Assembly: GCA_002633085.1 (NCBI GenBank)
Contig: NSIV01000007.1
Location: forward strand, 41,379-105,378
Reading direction: 5' to 3'
Length of the DNA: 64,000 nt
Source of the DNA: Curvibacter sp. PD_MW3
GTDB taxonomy: Bacteria; Pseudomonadota; Gammaproteobacteria; Burkholderiales; Burkholderiaceae_C
In this document: piece after piece, positions 16,495-25,354 of the stretch
Layout: the number at the start of each line of letters is the position of its first letter
Position numbering within the stretch: the stretch's first letter is position 1
Notes under the pieces: generated by a model
Databases searched by the model: none
Told to the model about the DNA's origin: nothing
The model's input: the letters and a program-made list of their open reading frames with translations, nothing else
Made by a program: the position numbers and the translations under genes

Positions 16495-17670
16495 TCAGAG
16501 CACCTCGAACACGCCGGCTGCGCCCATGCCGCCACCAATGCACATGGTGACCACGACGCGTTTGGCTTTACGGCGCTTGCCTTCGATGAGCGCATGACCG
16601 GTCAGACGCTGGCCGCTCACGCCGTAGGGGTGACCCACGGCAATGGCGCCGCCATTGACGTTCAGGCGATCCGCCGGGATGCCCAGCTTGTCACGGCAGT
16701 ACAGCACCTGCACGGCAAAGGCTTCGTTGAGTTCCCACAGGTCGATGTCGCCAACCTTCAGGCCCAGCTTGGACAGCACTTTCGGAATGGCGAACACCGG
16801 GCCGATGCCCATTTCGTCGGGTTCGCAACCGGCGACAGCAAAGCCGAGGAAACGGCCCAGCGGTTGGAGGCCGCGCTTGGAAGCCAGCTCTTCGCTCATT
16901 ACCACGCAGGCGCCGGCACCATCCGAGAACTGGCTGGCATTGCCGGCCGTGATCAGGCCGCCGGGCAGCGCCGAGCGCAGGCCGCTGATGTTGTCCTTGG
17001 TCGTGCCTTCACGCGTGCCCTCGTCTTTGGACACCGTCACCTCCTTGGTGATCAGGCCCAGCGTCTTGTCGGCAATGCCGGCGGTCACGGTGATGGGGGC
17101 GATCTCGGCATCGAACAGGCCAGCAGCCTGGGCAGCGCAGGCCTTCTGCTGGCTGGCGGCACCGTATTCGTCCATGGCATCGCGGCTGATGTTGTAGCGC
17201 TTGGCCACCATCTCGGCGGTCTCCAGCATGGACCAGTAGATCTCGGGCTTGGTCTTGGCCAGCGACAGGTCGCGCAGCATGTGCATGTTCATCTCCTGCT
17301 GCACGCAGGAAATGCTCTCCACGCCGCCGGCTACAAAAACATCGCCCTCACCGGCAATGATGCGCTGGGCCGCCAGCGCAATGGTCTGCAGGCCGGAGGA
17401 GCAAAAACGGTTGACCGTCATGCCCGAGACGGTGACCGGGCAGCCGGCCTTGAGCGCAATCTGGCGTGCGATGTTGGCACCCGTGGCGCCCTCGGGGTTG
17501 GCACAGCCCATGAGCACATCTTCAACCTCGGCGGCCTCGATGCCGGCGCGCGCAATGGCGTGCTGCACGGCATGGCCGCCCAGGGTGGCTCCATGGGTCA
17601 TGTTGAAGGCGCCCTTCCAGCTCTTGGCCAGGGGGGTGCGTGCGGTGGAAACGATAACGGCGTTCGTCAT
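16495..17670 (-). CDS. Acetyl-CoA C-acyltransferase (beta-oxidation thiolase, FadA type)
   Basis: A 391-residue thiolase. The nucleophilic Cys is in [11 protein letters not shown] near residue 90, the catalytic His in [14 protein letters not shown] near 345, and the second Cys in [13 protein letters not shown] near 377. It cleaves 3-ketoacyl-CoA with CoA in the last beta-oxidation step. It is 23 bp downstream of the FadB-like gene, giving the usual fadBA order. Confidence 0.94.
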   Translation of the reverse strand: MTNAVIVSTARTPLAKSWKGAFNMTHGATLGGHAVQHAIARAGIEAAEVEDVLMGCANPEGATGANIARQIALKAGCPVTVSGMTVNRFCSSGLQTIALAAQRIIAGEGDVFVAGGVESISCVQQEMNMHMLRDLSLAKTKPEIYWSMLETAEMVAKRYNISRDAMDEYGAASQQKACAAQAAGLFDAEIAPITVTAGIADKTLGLITKEVTVSKDEGTREGTTKDNISGLRSALPGGLITAGNASQFSDGAGACVVMSEELASKRGLQPLGRFLGFAVAGCEPDEMGIGPVFAIPKVLSKLGLKVGDIDLWELNEAFAVQVLYCRDKLGIPADRLNVNGGAIAVGHPYGVSGQRLTGHALIEGKRRKAKRVVVTMCIGGGMGAAGVFEVL

Positions 17671-17693
17671 TTCAAATTCTCCAGGTCTGCGGC

Positions 17694-19796
17694 TCAGCCG
17701 TTGAATGTCTTGCCTTCGGCCACGAGACGGGCCAAGAGCGGTGCGGGTTGCCAGAATTGGGCGTCGTCCAGCGGATTTTTTGCAAAACGCTTCATGCTCT
17801 GCGCCACGTTGAACAGCCCCACGGTGTCGGCGTACTGCATCGGGCCGCCGCGATGGATCGGGAAACCATAGCCGGTGAGGTAGACCATGTCGATGTCGCT
17901 GGCACGGGAGGCAATGCCTTCTTCCAGAATGTGGGCGGCTTCGTTGACCAGCGAGTACACCAGACGCTGCACGATTTCCTCGTCGGAAATCTTGCGCGGG
18001 GTGATGCCCATGTCCTTGCGGTGCTTCTCGACCATGTCCACCACCAGCTGGCTGGGGATGGCGTCGCGCTTGCCCGGCTTGTAGTCATACCAGCCGGCAC
18101 CGGTCTTCTGACCAAAACGGCCCAGCTCGCACAGCAGATCGGCCGTCTTGCTGTATTTCATGCCCGGCTTCTCCTGGTAGCGACGCTTGCGGATGGCCCA
18201 GCCGATGTCGTTGCCGGCCAGGTCGCCCATACGGAACGGGCCCATGGCAAAACCGAATTTTTCGATGGCCTTGTCAACCTGGGCCGGGGTGCAGCCTTCC
18301 TCCAGCAGGAAGCCGGCCTGACGGCTGTACTGCTCGATCATGCGGTTGCCGATGAAGCCGTCGCAGACGCCGGAGACGACCGCCGTCTTCTTGATGGTCT
18401 TGGCCACCGACATGACCGTGGCCAGCACGTCCTTGGCGGTCTTGGCGCCACGCACCACTTCCAGCAGCTTCATCACATTGGCCGGGCTGAAGAAGTGCAG
18501 GCCGACCACGTCCTGCGGACGCTTGGTGAAGGAAGCGATCTTGTTGACGTCCAGCGTCGAGGTGTTGGAAGCCAGGATGGCCCCGGGTTTCATCACCTCG
18601 TCCAGCTTCTTGAACACGGCTTCCTTGACGCCCATTTCCTCGAACACCGCCTCGATCACGAGGTCGGCGTCCTTCAGGTCTTCATAGTTCAGCGTGCTCG
18701 ACAGCAGCGCCATGCGCTGTTCGTATTTGTCTTGCTTGAGCTTGCCCTTGCCGACCTGGGCTTCGTAGTTCTTGCGGATGGTGGCGATGCCGCGGTCCAA
18801 CGCCTCCTGCTTCATCTCCAGCATCTTGACCGGGATACCGGCATTGAGGAAGTTCATGGTGATGCCGCCGCCCATGGTGCCGGCACCGATCACCGCCACC
18901 GACTTGATCTCGCGCTTGGGCGTATCTTCCGGCACATCCGGAATTTTGGAGGCGGCACGTTCAGCTGCGAAGAGATGGCGCAGGGCACGGCACTCGGGCG
19001 TCCACATCAGGTTGATGAAGATCTCGCGCTCGAACACCATGCCGTCGTCGAACTTCTTTTTGGTGGCGGCTTCCACTGCATCGACGCATTTGGCCGGAGC
19101 CGGGAAGTTCTTCGCCATACCCTTGACCATGTTGCGCGCGAACTGGAAGTAGGCATCGCCTTGCGGGTGCTTGGCCAGCAGGTTACGCACCAACGGCAGC
19201 GGACGGATGTCAGCCTTCTCGCGCGCCAAGGCCAGCGCCTCATCCAGCAGGGTCTCGGCAGACTTGGCCATCTTGTCGAACAGCTTCTGGCCCGGCACCA
19301 TAGCCAGCATCTCGCTGGGCACGGGCTCGCCGCTGACGATCATGTTCAGCGCGGGCTCCACACCTAGCGCACGCGGCAGACGCTGCGTGCCGCCGGCGCC
19401 CGGAATCAGGCCCAGCTTGACTTCAGGCAGCGCGATCTTGCAGCCAGGGGCGGCAATGCGGTAGTGGCAGCCCAGCGGCAGCTCCAGGCCACCGCCCATG
19501 GCGATGGTGTGCATGGCAGCCACCACCGGTTTGTCGGAGTTCTCGATCGCCAGGATGACGCTCAGCAGATTGGGTTCCTGCAGCGCCTTGGGGGTGCCGA
19601 ATTCCTTGATGTCGGCGCCACCGGAGAAAGCCTTGCCGGCACCGGTGATGACGATGGCCTTGACCGCGGCATCGGCATTGGCACGCTCCAGGGCGTTGGT
19701 AATGCCTTGCCGGGTGGCGAGACCCAGGCCGTTGACGGGGGGATTGTTCAGCGTGATCACGGCCACATCGCCGTGTACTTGGTATTCAGCGCTCAT
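17694..19796 (-). CDS. FadB/FadJ-type enoyl-CoA hydratase / 3-hydroxyacyl-CoA dehydrogenase
   Basis: A 700-residue bifunctional enzyme. Residues ~1-190 are a crotonase domain with GADIKEF, the oxyanion loop [15 protein letters not shown] and the catalytic region [19 protein letters not shown]. Residues ~300-480 are an NAD-binding domain with [11 protein letters not shown] and the catalytic His in GLHFFSPA. Residues ~480-690 form the duplicated C-terminal helical domain. It converts enoyl-CoA to 3-ketoacyl-CoA. The start at ATG 19796 is followed upstream by a good promoter and a TetR-type operator, so this gene leads an operon with the thiolase and the genes beyond it. Confidence 0.95.
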   Translation of the reverse strand: MSAEYQVHGDVAVITLNNPPVNGLGLATRQGITNALERANADAAVKAIVITGAGKAFSGGADIKEFGTPKALQEPNLLSVILAIENSDKPVVAAMHTIAMGGGLELPLGCHYRIAAPGCKIALPEVKLGLIPGAGGTQRLPRALGVEPALNMIVSGEPVPSEMLAMVPGQKLFDKMAKSAETLLDEALALAREKADIRPLPLVRNLLAKHPQGDAYFQFARNMVKGMAKNFPAPAKCVDAVEAATKKKFDDGMVFEREIFINLMWTPECRALRHLFAAERAASKIPDVPEDTPKREIKSVAVIGAGTMGGGITMNFLNAGIPVKMLEMKQEALDRGIATIRKNYEAQVGKGKLKQDKYEQRMALLSSTLNYEDLKDADLVIEAVFEEMGVKEAVFKKLDEVMKPGAILASNTSTLDVNKIASFTKRPQDVVGLHFFSPANVMKLLEVVRGAKTAKDVLATVMSVAKTIKKTAVVSGVCDGFIGNRMIEQYSRQAGFLLEEGCTPAQVDKAIEKFGFAMGPFRMGDLAGNDIGWAIRKRRYQEKPGMKYSKTADLLCELGRFGQKTGAGWYDYKPGKRDAIPSQLVVDMVEKHRKDMGITPRKISDEEIVQRLVYSLVNEAAHILEEGIASRASDIDMVYLTGYGFPIHRGGPMQYADTVGLFNVAQSMKRFAKNPLDDAQFWQPAPLLARLVAEGKTFNG

Positions 19797-19824
19797 GCTT
19801 GCGTTCCTCGGGTTTCTAAAAATA

Positions 19825-19836
19825 GAACGGTCGTTC
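19825..19836. promoter_or_regulatory. TetR-type operator at the fadB-like promoter
   Basis: The inverted repeat GAACG-GT-CGTTC (perfect 5-bp arms, 2-bp centre) sits in an AT-rich surround, 8 bp downstream of the -10 and so over the expected transcription start. Palindromes of this form are typical of TetR-family repressors of fatty-acid genes (PsrA/FadR-like). No TetR gene is in the window. Confidence 0.6.
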
Positions 19837-19844
19837 GATTTTGG

Positions 19845-19872
19845 ATTCTAAGAGCTTTGTGTTGCAGTGCAA
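19845..19872 (-). promoter_or_regulatory. Sigma70 promoter of the fadB-like operon
   Basis: Minus strand: -35 TTGCAC (19867-19872), 16-bp spacer, -10 TAGAAT (19845-19850, five of six consensus bases). The -35 overlaps the near-palindrome TTGCA-G-TGCAA (plus-strand reading, 19862-19872). The start codon lies about 48 bp downstream. Confidence 0.7.
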
Positions 19873-19897
19873 TGCACACTTGTCGCAGGAGGGACAA

Positions 19898-19913
19898 ACC
19901 TGTCGGGACAGGT
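19898..19913 (-). terminator. Hairpin at the end of the ABC transporter operon
   Basis: A 7-bp perfect stem (ACCTGTC/GACAGGT, loop GG) directly at the stop of the livF-like gene, followed on the minus strand by TTTGTCCC. The T-tract is short, so this may be a weak terminator. It separates the transporter genes from the fadB-like promoter. Confidence 0.45.
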
Positions 19914-20614
19914 CAGACTTCCAGCCACTCCTTGCGGGTGTAGGTATCGTTGCGCAGGCTCTCGGGCGTGCCCTCGAACACGATGCACCCATGACCCATC
20001 ACCAGGGCGCGGTCGGAAATCGCCATCGCAATGGTGAGCTTCTGCTCAATCAGCAGCACCGAGATGCCGCGCTCCTTGAGCTTCTTCAGGTACTCGCCGA
20101 CCAGTTCCACGATCTTGGGTGCCAGACCTTCGGTCGGCTCGTCAATGATGATGAGGTCGGGGTCGCCCATCAGGGTGCGGCACAGGGTCAGCATCTGCTG
20201 CTCGCCGCCCGAGAGGACGCCTGCCTCGGTATGCTGACGCTCCTTCAGGCGCGGGAACATGGCGTACATGTCGTCCAGGCTCCAGCGGCCGTTTTTGCCC
20301 GCGCGCTTCTGCCCGAGCTGCAGGTTCTGCTGCACGGTCAGTTTCGGGAAAATGTCGCGGTTCTCCGGCACGTAACCCAGCCCCAGGTGCGCAATCTCGA
20401 AGGTCTTGCGGCCCTGGATATCGCGCCCCTGCCACTGAATGCTGCCTTCACAGTCCACCAGCCCCATGATGGCCTTGGCCGTGGTGGAACGCCCCGACCC
20501 GTTGCGTCCCAACAGGGCCACGATCTCGCCGGCCTCAACCTCGAAACTCACGCCGTGCAGCACATGGCTCTTGCCATAAAAGGCGTGCAGATTGTCAACT
20601 TTCAGGATGCTCAT
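19913..20614 (-). CDS. ABC transporter ATPase, LivF type (HAAT importer)
   Basis: A 233-residue ATPase: Walker A GRNGSGRST near residues 37-45 (Arg in place of the usual invariant Lys, discussed as a finding), signature LSGGEQQML near 134, Walker B LIIIDEPTEGLAP near 154. Length and sequence are typical of LivF, the second ATPase of branched-chain-amino-acid-type (HAAT) importers. The ATG at 20614 shares a base with the stop of livG (TGATG); an upstream TTG in the same frame is not needed. The substrate is not fixed by the ATPase; neighbours suggest a carboxylic acid. Confidence 0.9.
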   Translation of the reverse strand: MSILKVDNLHAFYGKSHVLHGVSFEVEAGEIVALLGRNGSGRSTTAKAIMGLVDCEGSIQWQGRDIQGRKTFEIAHLGLGYVPENRDIFPKLTVQQNLQLGQKRAGKNGRWSLDDMYAMFPRLKERQHTEAGVLSGGEQQMLTLCRTLMGDPDLIIIDEPTEGLAPKIVELVGEYLKKLKERGISVLLIEQKLTIAMAISDRALVMGHGCIVFEGTPESLRNDTYTRKEWLEV

Positions 20615-21396
20615 CAATGTCCTCCGGCCTGGGCGTCGGCCACGGCCGAGCCGAGATAGGCCTCTTGCACCTTGGCATTGGCGCGCACAGCCTCGGGCGT
20701 GTCGAAGGCGATCACCTCGCCGTAGACCACCACCGCAATCTTGTCGGCCAGGCCGAACACCACCCCCATGTCATGCTCCACCGTCAGCAGGGTCTTGCCT
20801 TCAGTGACTTCTCGGATCAGGTGGATGAAGCGCGCCGTCTCGCTCTTGCTCATGCCGGCAGTCGGCTCGTCAAGCAGGATGACGCTGGCGCCACCGGCAA
20901 TGGTGACGCCGATCTCCAGCGCCCGCTGCTCGGCATAGGTCAGGTTCACCGCCAGCACATCGCGCTTCTTGTCGAGCCGGATCATCTCCATCAATTGCTC
21001 GGTGCGTTCGTTGGCATCTTCGAGGTCGGCCAGAAACTTGAAGAAGGTGTAACGGTAGCCCAGGCTCCACAACACCGCGCAGCGCAGGTTCTCGAATACG
21101 CTGAGCTTGGGGAAGATGTTGGTGATCTGGAAGCTGCGCGACAGCCCCATGCGGTTGATCTCGTAGGGCTTCTTGCCATCGATGCGCTGGCCGTGCAGCA
21201 GCACTTCGCCGCTGCTCGCCCCGAAGCGCCCGCTGATGAGGTTGAACAACGTGGACTTGCCGGCCCCATTCGGGCCGATCACGGCCACCCGCTCGCCGGC
21301 CTGGACAGCCAGGTTGACGCCGCGGATGATTTCGGTCTTGCCGAAACTCTTGCGGACGTCTTTCAGCTCCAATGCGTAGGTTTGTGCTTCACTCAC
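20614..21396 (-). CDS. ABC transporter ATPase, LivG type (HAAT importer)
   Basis: A 260-residue ATPase with Walker A GPNGAGKST near residues 38-46, the LivG-type insert with LSRSFQITNIFPKLSVFENL near 84-103, a YAEQRALEIG signature region near 155 and Walker B VILLDEPTAGMSK near 172. The signature is the LivG variant rather than LSGGQ. It starts with GTG at 21396, overlapping the stop of the permease gene by four bases (GTGA), and runs into livF by one base, so the three genes are tightly coupled. Confidence 0.92.
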   Translation of the reverse strand: MSEAQTYALELKDVRKSFGKTEIIRGVNLAVQAGERVAVIGPNGAGKSTLFNLISGRFGASSGEVLLHGQRIDGKKPYEINRMGLSRSFQITNIFPKLSVFENLRCAVLWSLGYRYTFFKFLADLEDANERTEQLMEMIRLDKKRDVLAVNLTYAEQRALEIGVTIAGGASVILLDEPTAGMSKSETARFIHLIREVTEGKTLLTVEHDMGVVFGLADKIAVVVYGEVIAFDTPEAVRANAKVQEAYLGSAVADAQAGGH

Positions 21397-22682
21397 AGCG
21401 TCTCCCTCCGCTTGATTTCTTTTTCAATCTCTTCCTGAACTTCGCCCCATTCCAGAATGAACTGGCGGCGGCACAGCTCGAACAGGCCCAGGCCGGTCAG
21501 CAGGACGAACACGGCACCAAACCAGTGGTCCAGGCTGCTGGTATTGAACTCGATGCCGACAAAATTGAGCATCGGCCCCATGGCGGCATTGAGCTGCAGG
21601 TGGTAGATCATCTCGATCATCACGGCAGCGCCCAGCAACACCACCAGCGCAGACACGCCCAGCGCCAGGTAGCTCACCCACACGCGCCGCAGCAGACCGA
21701 AGGACGCCACACGCAGGTTCATCATGATCAGGCTGGCAATGCCGCCCGGCGCATACATCACCATGAAAAGAAAGATCAAACCCAGATAGAGCAGCCAGGC
21801 CTTGGTGAATTCCGACAACAGCACGAAGGCAATCACCATCAGGATGCCGCCCAGGATGGGGCCGAAGAAAAAGGTGGCCCCGCCGAGGAAGGTGAACAGC
21901 AGGTAGGCGCCCGAGCGCCCCGTTCCGACCACCTCGGCCGTGACGATCTCGAACAGCAAGCTACCCAGACCACCGGCAACGCCAGCGAAGAAGCCGGAGA
22001 TGATGAAGGCGAAGTAGCGCACGCGCTGTGTGCTGTAGCCGATGAACTCGACACGCTCCGGGTTGTCGCGCACCGCATTCAGGATGCGGCCCAGCGGCGT
22101 GCGCGTGAAGGCGAACATCAGCGCCACACAGACAAAGGTGTAGACCGCAATCAGGTAGTAGATCTGCGTCGCCGGGCCGAAGGTGATGCCAAAGAAGGAC
22201 TGGCCGGCCACCCGGTTGCCCGACACCCCGGCTTCGCCACCGAAGAACTCGGAGAACATCAGCGACATGGCAAACACCAGCTCGGCCATGCCCAGCGTGA
22301 TCATGGCAAACGGCGTGCCGGACTTGCGCGTCGTGACGTAACCGAACAGCACGGCAAAGGCCAGACCGGCCAAACCGCCGACGATGGGCAACAGGCTGAC
22401 CGGGATCGGCAACGCCCCCTGGCTCACCATGTTCAACGCATGGATGGCCATGTAGGAGCCCAGACCGGAGTACACGGCATGGCCGAAACTCAGCATGCCG
22501 CCCTGCCCCAACAGCATGTTGTAGGACAGGCAGGCAATGATGGCAATGCCCATCTGCGACAGCATGGTGACCGACAGACTGCTGGTAAAGACCTTGGGCG
22601 CCAGCAGCAGGATCAGGGCAAACAGCCCCCAGACGATCCAGCGTCCGACGTTGTAGGGTTTGAATTCGTAATACTGCTTCAC
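21393..22682 (-). CDS. ABC transporter permease, LivM type, with C-terminal extension
   Basis: A 429-residue permease with about ten hydrophobic segments. The LivM core (GQGGMLSFGHAVYSGLG near residues 60-76, then RDNPERVEFIGYS near 205) ends at about residue 310. A further ~100 residues hold two more membrane segments and a charged amphipathic C-terminus. The most likely start is GTG 22682 (VKQYYEFKPYN); the longer frame to 22730 reads through the repeat-flanking sequence. A five-codon frame (ATG at 22697 to TGA) sits just ahead of the GTG. It forms the membrane channel with the LivH-type protein. Confidence 0.85.
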   Translation of the reverse strand: MKQYYEFKPYNVGRWIVWGLFALILLLAPKVFTSSLSVTMLSQMGIAIIACLSYNMLLGQGGMLSFGHAVYSGLGSYMAIHALNMVSQGALPIPVSLLPIVGGLAGLAFAVLFGYVTTRKSGTPFAMITLGMAELVFAMSLMFSEFFGGEAGVSGNRVAGQSFFGITFGPATQIYYLIAVYTFVCVALMFAFTRTPLGRILNAVRDNPERVEFIGYSTQRVRYFAFIISGFFAGVAGGLGSLLFEIVTAEVVGTGRSGAYLLFTFLGGATFFFGPILGGILMVIAFVLLSEFTKAWLLYLGLIFLFMVMYAPGGIASLIMMNLRVASFGLLRRVWVSYLALGVSALVVLLGAAVMIEMIYHLQLNAAMGPMLNFVGIEFNTSSLDHWFGAVFVLLTGLGLFELCRRQFILEWGEVQEEIEKEIKRRETL

Positions 22683-22746
22683 TTGGCGATTTCCATGACG
22701 CAACGTTTCTGCAAACCAGCCGGCACCCAATGATGCAAGCTGCGGG

Positions 22747-22829
22747 CTACCGCGGAACCGGCTTTGCCGGGCCGCTGGTAGCGCCCCCTTGAGGAGGTGG
22801 CGCCGAAGGCGCTACGGGGGTGTTTCATG
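22747..22829 (-). repeat. Post-stop palindromic repeat, copy 2
   Basis: About 83 bp starting one or two bases after the stop of the livH-like gene, in its orientation. On the minus strand it opens with ATGAAACACCCC, then the hairpins GCGCC-TTC-GGCGC, CCTCAAGGGG and CCGGC-AAA-GCCGG, and ends with GGTTCC. It separates the two permease genes of the importer. Confidence 0.85.
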
Positions 22830-22830
22830 T

Positions 22831-23865
22831 TCATTCCTCTCGCGTACCCAGCAAACCCTTGGGCCGGAAGATCAGAATCAGGACCAGGAACAAATAAGGC
22901 AGGATGGGGGCCACCTGCGACAAGGTGAGCTTGATGATTGAGTTGGCCTTGAGCGTTGCGCTGAGTTCGATGTTCAGCTGCTGCGCCAGTGTGATGAAGG
23001 AGTAGTCGAAGGCGACGGCAAAGGTCTGGATCACCCCAATCAGCACCGACGCCAGGAAGGCGCCGGACAAGGAACCCAGCCCGCCGACCACCACCACCAC
23101 GAAGATGACGGAGCCGACCGTGGCCGCCATGTTGGGCTCGGTCACGAAGGTGCTGCCACCAATCACACCGCCCAGCCCCGCCAGGGCAGCGCCGGCGCCG
23201 AACACCAGCATGAACACGCGCGGCACGTTGTGACCCAGCGCCTCGGCCATCTCCGGGTGCGTCAGCGCAGCCTGGATCACCAGACCGATGCGAGTGCGCG
23301 TGAGCAGCAGCCACAAGGCCACCAGCATGCACAGCGCCACCAGCATCATGAAGCCGCGCGTAGCCGGGAACGGTGAACACACCACCCGGATCGCAGCATC
23401 GGCGGCCTGGCACATCTCGGCCGGAGCGGTCCCCCAGATCAGGCTCAGGCCTTGCAGGGAGTGGTGGATGAGGGTGAACATCGGCCCCTGCAGCAGCTCG
23501 GGCGGCCGGAATTCCAGCGAGGTCCGGCCCCAGATCAGCTGCACCAGCTCCAGGATGATGTAGGACAGGCCGAAAGTGATCAGCAGTTCGGGCACGTGGC
23601 CAAACTTGTGCACCTTGCGCAGAGCCAGCCGCTCGAACACGGCTCCCAGCACACCAACCAGCAACGGCGCGAGCACCAGGCCTGGCCAGAACCCGACCAG
23701 GCTGGCGACGGTGTAGCCGATGTAGGCGCCCAGCATGTAGAAGCTGGCATGGGCGAAATTGAGCACACCCATCATGCTGAAAATCAGCGTGAGCCCGGAG
23801 CTGAGCATGAACAGCAGCAGCCCGTAGCTCAAGCCATTGAGCATGGAGATGATGAAGAACTCCAT
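22831..23865 (-). CDS. ABC transporter permease, LivH type
   Basis: A 344-residue permease, slightly longer than E. coli LivH, with about eight hydrophobic segments. The family motif FSMMGVLNFAHASFYMLGAY is near residues 29-48 and RTRIGLVIQAAL near 190, followed by GLGGVIGGSTFV near 235. A loop with several polar residues and two Cys (~120-165) enlarges the periplasmic side. The start is ATG 23865. It follows the binding-protein gene after an intrinsic terminator, so permease expression probably depends on read-through or a second promoter. Confidence 0.92.
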   Translation of the reverse strand: MEFFIISMLNGLSYGLLLFMLSSGLTLIFSMMGVLNFAHASFYMLGAYIGYTVASLVGFWPGLVLAPLLVGVLGAVFERLALRKVHKFGHVPELLITFGLSYIILELVQLIWGRTSLEFRPPELLQGPMFTLIHHSLQGLSLIWGTAPAEMCQAADAAIRVVCSPFPATRGFMMLVALCMLVALWLLLTRTRIGLVIQAALTHPEMAEALGHNVPRVFMLVFGAGAALAGLGGVIGGSTFVTEPNMAATVGSVIFVVVVVGGLGSLSGAFLASVLIGVIQTFAVAFDYSFITLAQQLNIELSATLKANSIIKLTLSQVAPILPYLFLVLILIFRPKGLLGTREE

Positions 23866-23942
23866 TTGGAAAAACTTTCTTTGTCTGCAAGGCAGACGTC
23901 AATACATGTCCACCGGGATTGTCAGCGCCTTCCCAAGCAGGC

Positions 23943-23982
23943 AAAAACAAGGGCCCGACCGCCTTGCACCAATCGGGCCCTT
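23943..23982 (-). terminator. Strong intrinsic terminator between binding-protein and permease genes
   Basis: A perfect 10-bp stem (AAGGGCCCGA with TCGGGCCCTT, 14-nt loop) followed on the minus strand by TTGTTTTTGC. It lies 23 nt after the stop of the periplasmic binding protein gene and before the first permease gene, suiting partial termination to make binding protein in excess. Confidence 0.85.
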
Positions 23983-24005
23983 CCGCTCATTCAGCCAGGT
24001 CGACC

Positions 24006-25235
24006 TCAGGGACGCTTCATCTGGCAGCTGGTGGGCGTGCTGGCGATGTAGGCCGGGTACTCCTTCACAGGCGCCAGCGTCATGCCGGTGTTCTCCGGGC
24101 TGTAGGGGTACTTCTTGTCCGCCTTCTGCCAGACCGTGATGAACAGGGGCTGCTGCAACTGGTGGTCGGTCTTGCGCATCTCGACTTCACCGTTGTAGTT
24201 CATATACTTGATGCCTTCCATGGCAGCCGCCACCTTGACCGGGTCGGTGGACTTGGCCTTGGCCATGGCTTCCGTCAATGCCGTGAAGGCAGAGGGGATG
24301 GCGCCGGTGAACATGTCGTCCTTGTACTTGGTCTTGAACTCAGCCATCCAGTTGCCCATGAGGCCACCCATGTTGTAGTGGCTGTAGGCGGCCTGGAAGA
24401 CGCGACCGGCGCCGCCGGTGCCCAGCGCTGTCGGGGTGCCCGTCACACCGGTGTAATAGGTGAAGAACTTGCCGGTATAACCGCTTTCGTTGGCGGCCTT
24501 GATCAGCAGCGCCAAGTCAGAGCCCCAGTTGCCGGTGATCACCGTGTCCGCGCCGGACGCCTTGATCTTGGCGATGTAGGGCGCGAAATCACGCACCTGG
24601 GCCAGTGGGTGCAGGTCTTCGCCGACGATCTGCACATCCGGGCGCTTGCTGGCCAGGTTCTCTTTCGCGAACTTGGCCACCTGGTGCCCGTGCGAATAGT
24701 TCTGGTTGAGCAGATAGACCTTCTTGACGCTCTTGTCGTCCTTCATGAAGGTGGTCAGCGCTTCCATTTTCATGGAGGTGTCGGCATCGAAGCGGAAGTG
24801 CCAGTAGCTGCATTTGCTGTTGGTGAAATCCGGATCCACGGCGGCGTAGTTCAGGAACACGACTTCCTTGCCGGGGTTGCGCTCGTTGTGCTTGTTGATG
24901 GCATCGATCAATGCACCGGCCACCGACGAGCCATTGCCCTGGGCAAAATAACGCACGCCTTGGTCCATGCCGGCCTTCAGGGCGTTCAGGCTTTCGGCCG
25001 GGCTGAGCTTGTTGTCAAACGCAACGAGCTGGAATTTCACACCGGCAGGATTCTTCTTGCTGAACTCGTCGGCAAAAAACTGCCAACTGTTCTTCTGGTT
25101 CATCCCCAGCGGCCCCATGAGGCCGCTTTGCGGATCAATCAGCGCAATCTTGACGGTCTCGCCCTTCTGAGCAAAAGCCGCGCCAGCCAAGGCCAATGCA
25201 GCCGAGGCTGCGACGATTTTCATGCTGAACTTCAT
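24006..25235 (-). CDS. Periplasmic ligand-binding protein of a HAAT-type ABC importer
   Basis: A 409-residue precursor with a signal peptide (basic MKFSMK, hydrophobic core, cleavage after AFA near residue 22). The mature part is a two-lobed Peripla_BP_6 fold, with KIALIDPQSGLMGPLGMNQ near residues 29-47 and further lobes containing YLLNQNYSHGHQVAKFA (~175-191) and TVITGNWGSDLALLIKA (~232). It delivers its ligand to the downstream permeases. The name branched-chain amino acid is family habit; next to an acyl-CoA ligase and beta-oxidation genes, a carboxylic acid ligand is more likely (inference). Confidence 0.9.
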   Translation of the reverse strand: MKFSMKIVAASAALALAGAAFAQKGETVKIALIDPQSGLMGPLGMNQKNSWQFFADEFSKKNPAGVKFQLVAFDNKLSPAESLNALKAGMDQGVRYFAQGNGSSVAGALIDAINKHNERNPGKEVVFLNYAAVDPDFTNSKCSYWHFRFDADTSMKMEALTTFMKDDKSVKKVYLLNQNYSHGHQVAKFAKENLASKRPDVQIVGEDLHPLAQVRDFAPYIAKIKASGADTVITGNWGSDLALLIKAANESGYTGKFFTYYTGVTGTPTALGTGGAGRVFQAAYSHYNMGGLMGNWMAEFKTKYKDDMFTGAIPSAFTALTEAMAKAKSTDPVKVAAAMEGIKYMNYNGEVEMRKTDHQLQQPLFITVWQKADKKYPYSPENTGMTLAPVKEYPAYIASTPTSCQMKRP

Positions 25236-25293
25236 CTAATGTCTCCTCGTTGTCAAAACAGCTTCAGCGTACAGGGATTCGCGCCGCAAGTCG

Positions 25294-25309
25294 CTAGGGA
25301 TTGCCCTAG
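25294..25309. promoter_or_regulatory. Inverted repeat upstream of the binding-protein gene
   Basis: A perfect inverted repeat CTAGGG-ATTG-CCCTAG, 59 bp upstream of the binding-protein start codon. Its location fits an activator or repressor site. I cannot name the regulator. Confidence 0.5.
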
Positions 25310-25354
25310 AACTATCGCTTTTGCGACTCGCAGCCCGCGGCCCCGTCATGCCCT

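Noticed and set aside
17748..19367. 539-codon plus-strand frame opposite fadB
   Set aside because: Same reason: antisense shadow in a high-GC gene.
22682..22697. Five-codon frame ATG..TGA just before the livM-like GTG
   Set aside because: Could be a leader peptide, but it is too short to support and has no attenuator structure around it.
22679..23950. Long minus-strand frame of 423 codons across the livH-like gene and the repeat
   Set aside because: It overlaps the clear LivH frame in another phase and its product is a compositionally biased shadow, typical of high-GC DNA.
19913..25235. Assigning the importer as a branched-chain amino acid transporter
   Set aside because: That is only the family name; the neighbours argue for another ligand, so the substrate is left open.
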